From the NCBI GenBank assembly GCA_002293315.1, contig DBCZ01000029.1, positions 1 to 9,795 of the forward strand: a stretch of 9,795 nucleotides of DNA. Direction: 5' to 3'. A model generated the notes under the pieces. That model saw only the letters and a program-made list of their open reading frames with translations. It had not been told where the DNA came from and ran no database searches. Positions 1 through 5,168 of this stretch are shown here, piece by piece; position 1 is the first letter of the stretch, and every line of letters begins with the position of its first letter. This DNA comes from Ruminococcaceae bacterium UBA945 (GTDB lineage Bacteria; Bacillota; Clostridia; Oscillospirales; Acutalibacteraceae). Made by a program: the position numbers and the translations under genes.

Positions 1-1239
1 GGCAGAAGATTCCGCCCGGAAGACCACGAAGAAGGCGGCAGACGATTTAAGAGCGAGAATGCGGAAAGAGTCCCAGCGGGAGAGCTTCGCCATTCAAATG
101 AAGAGCGCGCCCCGCAAAGAAGTCTTGACAGGCGCGGTGACATAGACCTCGGCTTCACGGATATTTCCTCCGGCAGCAAAGCTGAGCGCGAAGATGATTA
201 TGACGATTATATCGAGCTTCAGCCAAGGCGCACACGCAGTGTGCGTGAGGATACAGATGATGACTTCGGCTATGTAAATCGCTCACCTTACAGCCGCAAC
301 GCTCACGCAAGGGCAAGGCGCGGATTTCCCATAATCCCAGTGATTGCTGTTATCATTATTATAGTTGGTGTGTTTGTCACTCTCAATCTTCTCGGCTTTT
401 TCGGCGGAGATGACGAAAAGAAAACAAGCTCGGTGTCTTCCGCGCCGGTTTCCTTCGCATCTCTTTCGGGTGAGGTCGCCACGCCCACTCCGACGCCAAC
501 TCAACCGCCCACGCCTACACCGCCTCCGCTCAACACGAAATACGGCAGCATACATCCCGAGCTGCAGGTGAAGAAGCAGGAATTCGTCTCAAACGAAGAC
601 GGTCAGAAGGTAATTCACCTCACGTTTGACGACGGCCCGAGTAACCTGCAGGATGAATTCCTCGATACACTCGACGAATACGGAGCGAAAGCGACCTTCT
701 TCATTTCTGCCCAGTTCTTTGACGACGCGCAGATAGTTGAAGCTATCAAAAAGCTCAAATCCCGGGGGCATCAGGTTGCGGCACATACCTATACGCATGT
801 TTACAAGGATGTTTACACCTCGGTGGAAACTTATCTCAATGATTTCAAAAAGATAAACGACCTCATCAAGGAGGCGACGGGCGAATACAGCCCGATATAC
901 CGTTTCCCCGGAGGAAGCGACACTGGCTATAACGAGAGCATAAGAAAAGAGCTTTTTGAGGAGATGAACGCCCGCGGCTTCGTCTACTATGACTGGGATG
1001 TCGGCAGTGGTGACAGCGAGGGTCTGAGCGTATCAGAGCAAGTCGATCGCGTTCTCGGCAACGCGCTTTATTACGAAGACTGCATTATCTTAATGCATGA
1101 CGGCCCCGATAAGCAAGACACAATCGAAAGCCTCCACACCTTGCTGCCGGAATTCATTGACGAGGGCTACAGCTTCAAGCTGCTCGACCCGACCGTTCCG
1201 CCCACACAGTACGCCAAAATATCGGATTATACAGAATAA
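1..1239 (+). CDS. Membrane-anchored polysaccharide (peptidoglycan) deacetylase, NodB family, 5'-truncated by window edge
   Basis: The frame is open from base 1 to the TAA at 1237-1239, so this is a partial gene whose start lies upstream; 412 residues are visible. A GTG at 241 is in frame, but nothing marks it as the start. In order: a very hydrophilic, Arg/Asp/Glu-rich segment of over 100 residues (1-324), one hydrophobic helix (about 325-411), a Thr-Pro linker (481-531), then a NodB domain (about 610-1190). All five NodB motifs are present: TFDDGP (622-639), HTYTH (784-798), RFPGG (901-915), DWDVGSGD (991-1014) and LMHD (about 1090-1101). The second Asp of TFDDGP and the two His of HTYTH should bind the metal. 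Family knowledge: these enzymes remove N-acetyl groups from cell-wall glycans, often giving lysozyme resistance. Topology is inferred as cytoplasmic N-terminus with an external catalytic domain. Substrate is not shown by the sequence. Confidence 0.93.
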   Translation, partial: GRRFRPEDHEEGGRRFKSENAERVPAGELRHSNEERAPQRSLDRRGDIDLGFTDISSGSKAEREDDYDDYIELQPRRTRSVREDTDDDFGYVNRSPYSRNAHARARRGFPIIPVIAVIIIIVGVFVTLNLLGFFGGDDEKKTSSVSSAPVSFASLSGEVATPTPTPTQPPTPTPPPLNTKYGSIHPELQVKKQEFVSNEDGQKVIHLTFDDGPSNLQDEFLDTLDEYGAKATFFISAQFFDDAQIVEAIKKLKSRGHQVAAHTYTHVYKDVYTSVETYLNDFKKINDLIKEATGEYSPIYRFPGGSDTGYNESIRKELFEEMNARGFVYYDWDVGSGDSEGLSVSEQVDRVLGNALYYEDCIILMHDGPDKQDTIESLHTLLPEFIDEGYSFKLLDPTVPPTQYAKISDYTE

Positions 1240-1278
1240 AAAGAGGAGAGGCTCGCGGTTTGCGCCTCTCCTCTTTTT
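1238..1278. terminator. Bidirectional rho-independent terminator
   Basis: A perfect 15-bp stem pairs AAAAAGAGGAGAGGC (1238-1252) with GCCTCTCCTCTTTTT (1264-1278) around an 11-nt loop. The A-tract and T-tract flanking the GC-rich core allow termination on both strands. It overlaps the deacetylase stop codon on the plus strand and abuts the stop codon of the convergent small gene at 1277 on the minus strand, so it serves both. Confidence 0.93.
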
Positions 1279-1516
1279 ATTCTATTTTGAAGTCCTCTTC
1301 GCTAAAATCAGAGCGCACCTCAATTTTCCTTCTCGGCGCCCGCATCAGTGGATTATACCGATATTTTCTGCATTTGCCGTTCTTGATTTGCCCGTTAACC
1401 GTGCAGATAACCTCGGCTTCGTCCGCGCTGCCTGAAGCGTTGAACATGCAATATGCGCAGCTTTCTTCGATATTCTTCCCAAATCTTGCCGTGTTTTTTT
1501 TCTTTCGCCCGAACAA
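1277..1516 (-). CDS. Small conserved four-cysteine protein, function unknown
   Basis: A 79-residue product. It opens with a basic patch (FGRKKK), then carries four cysteines arranged CxxC (residues 20 and 23), Cys38 and Cys49, and ends with CRKYRYNPLMRAPRR and an acidic tail. The cysteine spacing suggests one structural zinc site, which is inference. I recall similar short proteins with a C-[RK]-[KR]-[YF]-x-Y-[DN]-P-x-x-R-x-P ending as widespread hypothetical proteins in Clostridia; no function is known to me. The start is TTG (1514-1516), chosen because GGAGGGGG (1525-1532) lies 8 nt upstream and a good promoter precedes it. It is transcribed away from phoH and toward the deacetylase, stopping exactly at the shared terminator. 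A competing frame here (1395-1652) has no such signals. A real gene is likely because promoter, ribosome site, ORF and terminator line up. Confidence 0.78.
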   Translation of the reverse strand: MFGRKKKNTARFGKNIEESCAYCMFNASGSADEAEVICTVNGQIKNGKCRKYRYNPLMRAPRRKIEVRSDFSEEDFKIE

Positions 1517-1524
1517 ACCAGCCG

Positions 1525-1532
1525 CCCCCTCC
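1525..1532 (-). promoter_or_regulatory. Ribosome binding site fixing the TTG start of the small Cys protein
   Basis: On the minus strand GGAGGGGG lies 8 nt before TTG at 1514-1516. There is no ATG at a suitable distance, so this site decides the start. Confidence 0.7.
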
Positions 1533-1560
1533 GCTGCCGATTGCAGCCCGAATATAACTT

Positions 1561-1588
1561 AGTATATCATGAAAATTCCTAAATTCAA
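1561..1588 (-). promoter_or_regulatory. Sigma-A type promoter for the small Cys protein
   Basis: Read on the minus strand: -35 TTGAAT (1583-1588), 16-nt spacer, -10 TATACT (1561-1566), with TG one base upstream of the -10 (extended -10). It lies about 45 nt upstream of the TTG start. Confidence 0.68.
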
Positions 1589-1641
1589 ATATATGCGCGC
1601 AATATGTACGGGATTTTATCAATATACATCGGAAAAACTGC

Positions 1642-1670
1642 TTGTTATGCATAATTCCCTGTGTTATAAT
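1642..1670 (+). promoter_or_regulatory. Sigma-A type promoter for the phoH cluster
   Basis: -35 TTGTTA (1642-1647), 17-nt spacer, perfect -10 TATAAT (1665-1670) preceded by TGT (extended -10). It lies 44 nt upstream of the phoH start and is the only convincing promoter seen ahead of the seven-gene cluster. Confidence 0.75.
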
Positions 1671-1702
1671 TACTTTGGAAGAGAATTAACTTTTTGCAAA
1701 TC

Positions 1703-1707
1703 AGGAG
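1703..1707 (+). promoter_or_regulatory. Ribosome binding site fixing the TTG start of phoH
   Basis: AGGAG sits 7 nt before TTG at 1715. It lies downstream of another in-frame TTG at 1694, so it argues that translation begins at 1715, giving an MEQIINVDRM N-terminus typical of clostridial PhoH. Confidence 0.75.
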
Positions 1708-1714
1708 AAATTAT

Positions 1715-2671
1715 TTGGAGCAAATCATTAACGTAGACAGAATGGAGCAGGCCGAAGAGCTTTTCGGCAGCTTTGATGAAAACGCGAAAATCATTGAGAA
1801 GCAGTTTGGTGTTCACGTGGTCTTTCGTGACTCCAGGCTGAAGGTCAGCGGAGACGAGGAAAAGGTTGCGCTTGCCGTGAGGACGCTGCAAAGCCTCATC
1901 ACGCTTATCAACAGCGGAGAACGCCTCACGGAGCAGAATATCCGCTACTGCATTCGCATGGTTGAGGAAGACAGCGAGGGCAATATCGCGAAAATTGCGG
2001 GCGATGTAATAGCTATCACGAGCAAGGGGAAGCCCATCAAGCCTAAAACAGTGGGGCAGAAGACCTACTGCGAGGATATAAAGAAGAACACGATTACCAT
2101 CGGCGTCGGTCCGGCCGGAACAGGTAAGACCTACCTCGCCGTCGCGATGGCCGTTGCGGCTTTCCGCGCGCAGGAGGTCAACCGCATAATCATTACGCGC
2201 CCCGCCGTCGAAGCGGGGGAGAAGCTCGGCTTTCTGCCGGGCGATTTGCAGCAAAAGGTAGACCCCTACCTCCGCCCGCTGTATGACGCCCTGTTCGATA
2301 TGCTCGGCTCGGAGACATACTCGCGCTATGTTGAAAAGGGCAGCATTGAGGTAGCCCCGCTCGCATATATGCGCGGCAGAACCCTTGATGACAGCTTCAT
2401 CATTCTCGACGAAGCGCAGAACACCACATCGGAGCAGATGAAGATGTTCCTCACGCGCCTCGGTTTCAACTCAAAAATGATAATCACCGGTGACGTCACG
2501 CAGATTGACCTCCCCACGGGCAAGCGTTCCGGCCTCAAGGAAGCCGTGCGCATTCTCAGAAATATCGAAGACATCGCCATCTTCCGCTTCACGGAAAAAG
2601 ACGTCGTACGCCACAGGCTCGTCATGGATATAATCAGAGCCTATGATAAAAACATCAAAAATGTGAACTGA
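1715..2671 (+). CDS. phoH: PhoH family protein (PhoH-like ATPase)
   Basis: With the TTG start at 1715 the product is 318 residues, the usual size for this family. An N-terminal nucleic-acid-binding-like region (about residues 1-110) is followed by the PhoH P-loop ATPase domain. Walker A is GPAGTGKT (about residues 132-139) and Walker B is FIILDEAQN, with Asp232-Glu233. The downstream block ITGDVTQIDLPTGKRSGL is a strong family signature. PhoH-like proteins are cytoplasmic ATPases tied to RNA metabolism by their constant neighbourhood with ybeY; the precise reaction in this subfamily is not settled. It is the first gene of the cluster, 44 nt after an extended -10 promoter, and is followed 12 nt later by ybeY with its own AGGAG. 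The family identification is secure; the biochemical role is inferred from the family. Confidence 0.96.
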   Translation: MEQIINVDRMEQAEELFGSFDENAKIIEKQFGVHVVFRDSRLKVSGDEEKVALAVRTLQSLITLINSGERLTEQNIRYCIRMVEEDSEGNIAKIAGDVIAITSKGKPIKPKTVGQKTYCEDIKKNTITIGVGPAGTGKTYLAVAMAVAAFRAQEVNRIIITRPAVEAGEKLGFLPGDLQQKVDPYLRPLYDALFDMLGSETYSRYVEKGSIEVAPLAYMRGRTLDDSFIILDEAQNTTSEQMKMFLTRLGFNSKMIITGDVTQIDLPTGKRSGLKEAVRILRNIEDIAIFRFTEKDVVRHRLVMDIIRAYDKNIKNVN

Positions 2672-2683
2672 CAGGAGACGGAA

Positions 2684-3181
2684 ATGGATAAGCTCAGGGT
2701 TATTATTTCAAATAATCAAAGAGAAGTGAAGATACCTACAGGCATAAGGATGCTTGTCAGGCGCTGCTGCCATGCTATTTTGCAGCTTGAGAAGTTCGAG
2801 GGCTCGGCTGAGGTGAGCGTCTCGTTCGTTGATAACGAAGAAATCCGCAAAATAAATAAGCAGCACAGAGACATAGACGCCGCAACCGACGTGCTCTCCT
2901 TCCCGATGGGCGAAGGCGGCAAATATGACGTGAACCACGAAACCGGGGCGAAAATCCTCGGAGACATCGTCATCTCGCTCCCGAAAGCCGTGGAGCAGGC
3001 GGGAAATTTCGGGCACAGCCTGAATCGCGAGGTGGGCTATCTCACGGCGCATTCCATGCTTCACCTGCTCGGCTATGACCACGAGAACGGCGGGCTGGAA
3101 AGGGTTAAAATGCGCGAAAAGGAAGAATATGTCATGCGCGAGCTCGGGCTGCCCTCAAGCGTGAGCTATATAGCAGAATAA
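2684..3181 (+). CDS. ybeY: Endoribonuclease YbeY (rRNA maturation factor)
   Basis: A 165-residue protein of normal YbeY length. The metal-binding motif H-x3-H-x5-H is intact in HSMLHLLGYDH (His123, His127, His133), the family hallmark. The segment DVLSFPMGEG and the GDIVIS strand are also typical. Family knowledge: YbeY is a single-strand metal-dependent RNase needed for 16S rRNA 3'-end maturation and 70S quality control, and it is functionally linked to Era. The ATG at 2684 has AGGAG (2673-2677) 6 nt upstream, and only 12 nt separate it from phoH, so the two are co-transcribed. The gene ends 57 nt before era. Nothing is missing or unusual. Confidence 0.97.
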   Translation: MDKLRVIISNNQREVKIPTGIRMLVRRCCHAILQLEKFEGSAEVSVSFVDNEEIRKINKQHRDIDAATDVLSFPMGEGGKYDVNHETGAKILGDIVISLPKAVEQAGNFGHSLNREVGYLTAHSMLHLLGYDHENGGLERVKMREKEEYVMRELGLPSSVSYIAE

Positions 3182-3193
3182 TGAATTCAGTGT

Positions 3194-3214
3194 GCCCCAA
3201 GCTTGCCTTGGGGT
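3194..3214 (+). other. Hairpin in the ybeY-era gap
   Basis: CCCCAAG (3195-3201) pairs with CTTGGGG (3207-3213) around a 5-nt loop, with an extra G-T pair outside. There is no T-run after it (AAATTA follows), so it is not a normal terminator. It could be an mRNA processing or stabilising stem 25 nt ahead of the era start. Function is unknown. Confidence 0.5.
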
Positions 3215-3238
3215 AAATTATGTCCGCGAAAGGAAAGT

Positions 3239-4159
3239 ATGGCAGCATTGACGGAAGAAAATAGAAAGGCGGCGTTCGTCGCCATTGTCGGCAAACCGAA
3301 CGTCGGGAAGTCGTCGATTCTCAACCGCCTCATCGGGCAGAAAATCGCGATTGTCTCAAAGAAGCCGCAGACCACCCGAACCCGCATAATGGGTGTCTTG
3401 ACTGACGTAGACACCCAACTGGTTTTCATCGATACTCCGGGTCTCATCAAGCCTAAAAACAACCTCGGCAGCTACATGGTGAAATCCGTGACCTCAGCGG
3501 TAAACGGCGTGGACGCCGCGCTGCTTGTGGTTGAGGCGGGCAAGCCCGTTTCAAAGGCAGACGAGGATTTGATTTCCCGCTTCAGGGAAAGCAAGCTTCC
3601 GGCGATTCTCGCAATCAATAAAATTGATTTGCTCAGGGAAAAGGAGGAGCTTCTCAGCCAGATTGACGAATACCGAAGGCGCTGTGATTTCAACGCGATA
3701 ATCCCCGTTTCCGCCATTGAAAACGAGGGCATGGATATTCTTCTCACCGAGCTGAAATCCCTCGCAATGCCCGGCGGGCATTTCTTCCCCGAGGATACCC
3801 TCACGGACCAGCCGGAGCGCGTCATCGCGGCGGAAATCGTCAGGGAAAAGCTTCTGCGCCTCTTAGATAAAGAGGTGCCTCACGGCACAGCCGCCGTAAC
3901 CGAAAGCATGAAAGAGCGCGGCGAGCTGCTTGACATCGAGGTCACGGTTTACACCGAGCGCACCGCACACAAAGCGATTATAATCGGAAAAGGCGGCAGC
4001 ATGCTGAAGAAAATCGGCACAGCCGCACGTGAGGATTTAGAGCGCTTCTTCGGATGCAGGGTGAACTTGCAGCTCTGGGTGAAGGTGAAGGAAGATTGGC
4101 GCAGCCGCCCGCAGGTGCTGAATTCCCTCGGCTATAATGAACGCGAAATCGGGAAATAG
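3239..4159 (+). CDS. era: GTPase Era (30S ribosome assembly)
   Basis: A 306-residue product matching the family's roughly 300. GTPase motifs in order: G1 GKPNVGKS (18-25), G2 region KKPQTTRTR (41-49), G3 DTPG (65-68), G4 NKID (127-130) and G5 SAIENEG. The C-terminal KH domain (about 205-290) contains the RNA-binding loop IIIGKGGSMLKKIG, followed by the usual WVKVKEDWR segment. Family knowledge: Era binds the 3' end of 16S rRNA through its KH domain and helps mature the 30S subunit, in partnership with YbeY. The ATG at 3239 is chosen over an upstream TTG at 3203 because AAGGA lies just ahead of it (3230-3234) and the extra residues do not match Era N-termini. A 242-nt repeat-filled gap follows before recO. 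Confidence 0.98.
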   Translation: MAALTEENRKAAFVAIVGKPNVGKSSILNRLIGQKIAIVSKKPQTTRTRIMGVLTDVDTQLVFIDTPGLIKPKNNLGSYMVKSVTSAVNGVDAALLVVEAGKPVSKADEDLISRFRESKLPAILAINKIDLLREKEELLSQIDEYRRRCDFNAIIPVSAIENEGMDILLTELKSLAMPGGHFFPEDTLTDQPERVIAAEIVREKLLRLLDKEVPHGTAAVTESMKERGELLDIEVTVYTERTAHKAIIIGKGGSMLKKIGTAAREDLERFFGCRVNLQLWVKVKEDWRSRPQVLNSLGYNEREIGK

Positions 4160-4167
4160 GGTGAAAA

Positions 4168-4212
4168 GTAGTGAGCGGCGACCTCATCGCTCCGATAAGT
4201 GCAGTTGACAAT
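4168..4212 (-). repeat. Short interspersed repeat module (~45 bp), era-side copy
   Basis: Read on the minus strand it runs from ATTGTCAACTGC through TTATCGGAGCG to CTCACTAC. The same order occurs at 9256-9299, where TATCGGAGCG, GAGGTCG and CGCTC are shared nearly base for base. A hairpin is kept: GAGCG (4173-4177) with CGCTC (4188-4192). It begins 9 nt after the era stop codon. From 4213 to 4261 there is only weakly similar sequence linking it to the larger repeat. Confidence 0.72.
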
Positions 4213-4261
4213 GAGCCGTTGGCCAGCGGCGCAGCGACCCACGCAGTGGACAATTAATGAC

Positions 4262-4342
4262 AAAACACCCGGCGCTACGCGCCACCCCGCTGGGCAACGC
4301 CTCTTTATAAAAGAGGGCTAAGGTCAGTGCCACGGGTGTTTT
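4262..4342 (+). repeat. 81-bp inverted-repeat-bounded element, copy 1 (possible terminator/attenuator)
   Basis: It is bounded by a perfect 10-bp inverted repeat, AAAACACCCG (4262-4271) and CGGGTGTTTT (4333-4342). Inside are a GCGC-TAC-GCGC hairpin (4272-4282), a conserved block ACCCCGCTGGGCAACGCC, and a CCTCTTT-ATA-AAAGAGG hairpin (4300-4317). The same element occurs reversed at 9137-9220. No ORF or transposase is present, so it would be non-autonomous if mobile. The outer stem followed by TTTTATTCTT could also terminate or attenuate transcription from era into recO. Its presence twice in 10 kb implies a genome-wide family, which is inference. Confidence 0.82.
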
Positions 4343-4350
4343 ATTCTTGT

Positions 4351-4397
4351 AGGCGTTGCCCATAGGGATGACACGAGCGAAGTGCAGCAGGTGTTTT
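4351..4397 (-). repeat. Partial inverted copy of the same element, abutting recO
   Basis: Read on the minus strand it starts AAAACACCTG, has a CAC...GTG hairpin region, then CCCTATGGGCAACGCCT, matching the left half of the element at 4262-4302. TGGGCAACGCCT (4291-4302) and AGGCGTTGCCCA (4351-4362) form a perfect 12-bp inverted pair, and the ends match at 9 of 10 positions. The right half of the element is missing. It ends 4 nt before the recO start codon and contains the recO ribosome binding site. Confidence 0.7.
4389..4393 (+). promoter_or_regulatory. recO ribosome binding site lying inside repeat DNA
   Basis: AGGTG sits 8 nt before the recO ATG at 4402. It is the only plausible site and forms part of the terminal repeat CAGGTGTTTT (4388-4397), so the repeat appears to supply it. 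Confidence 0.55.
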
Positions 4398-4401
4398 AAT
4401 C

Positions 4402-5148
4402 ATGCAATTCAAAACAGAGGGATTGATAATCAAGGAGCAGGTGGTCGGCGAAAGCGACCGCCTTGTCACTGTTCTCACAAAAGACGAGGGTGTAATCCGT
4501 GCGTTCGCGCGCAAGGCCAAAAACATCAATGACAGCAAGAATTCCGCGACGCAGCTTCTGTGTTACTCGAAGCTGAATATCTATAAGGGAAAGGATAAGT
4601 ATATCATCAGCGATGCTTTCCCGAAAGAGGTTTTCTTTGATTTGCGCAATGATATCATTAGGCTGTCGCTCGCTCAATATTTCTGCGAGCTGGCCTATGA
4701 GATAGTCCCTGAGGGGGTGGACGCCGGGGAATACCTGCGCGTCATTCTTAACTCGCTTCACTATCTCTCAAAGAACACCCGCCCAGAGCTTCTGCTCAAA
4801 TCTATCACCGAGATGAGGCTGCTCACAATAGCGGGATATATGCCGAACCTCATCTGCTGCGCTGATTGCGGCAAATATGAAGACGAAACGATGTATTTCA
4901 TGATAAACAGCGGCACAATACTTTGCTCTGATTGCTTTACAAGCGGTGAGGCTTCTGTACCGCTGGGCGCGGCAGCAATGCACGCAATGCGGCACATCAT
5001 CTATTCAGATATAGAGAAGCTCTATGCCTTCACGATAAGCCCGGAAGCACAGAAGCAGCTAAGCTTCGCGTGCGAGGCCTATACGATTGCCACGCTTCAA
5101 AAGAGGCTCAAAACCCTCGATTTTTACGATTCAATCAAAGATATGTAG
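4402..5148 (+). CDS. recO: DNA repair protein RecO
   Basis: A 248-residue protein, normal for RecO. The N-terminal OB fold begins with MQFKTEGLIIKEQVVGESDR, a typical opening in which the ligand-binding strand is followed by LVTVLTKDEGVIRAFARKAK. The helical C-terminal part carries a zinc site of two CxxC pairs (Cys153/Cys156 and Cys175/Cys178), as in many Firmicutes RecO proteins. Family knowledge: RecO works with RecR and RecF to load RecA on SSB-coated gapped DNA and to anneal strands. era-recO adjacency is common in Firmicutes, but here 242 nt of repeats separate them. Its ribosome site AGGTG is embedded in that repeat and could be masked by pairing. No separate promoter is evident, so expression probably depends on readthrough from the upstream genes. 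Confidence 0.95.
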   Translation: MQFKTEGLIIKEQVVGESDRLVTVLTKDEGVIRAFARKAKNINDSKNSATQLLCYSKLNIYKGKDKYIISDAFPKEVFFDLRNDIIRLSLAQYFCELAYEIVPEGVDAGEYLRVILNSLHYLSKNTRPELLLKSITEMRLLTIAGYMPNLICCADCGKYEDETMYFMINSGTILCSDCFTSGEASVPLGAAAMHAMRHIIYSDIEKLYAFTISPEAQKQLSFACEAYTIATLQKRLKTLDFYDSIKDM

Positions 5149-5168
5149 TTAACCAAAACGGAGAAAAT

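Noticed and set aside
1670..2254. A 194-codon minus-strand frame opposite phoH
   Set aside because: It covers the phoH ATPase region and its promoter in antisense; the translation has no recognisable domain, and phoH is certain.
3203..3238. Upstream TTG start for era adding 12 residues
   Set aside because: It has no ribosome site, falls inside the CCCCAAG/CTTGGGG hairpin, and the extra residues do not resemble an Era N-terminus; AAGGA precedes the ATG at 3239.
4204..4209. TTGACA as a -35 box for a recO promoter
   Set aside because: No -10-like sequence occurs 16-18 nt downstream (the region reads GGCGCAGCG), so it is probably part of the repeat module's TTGACAAT end.
4160..4401. CRISPR array or insertion sequence in the era-recO gap
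   Set aside because: There are no regularly spaced direct repeats and no transposase or room for one; the repeats are inverted and of two different kinds.
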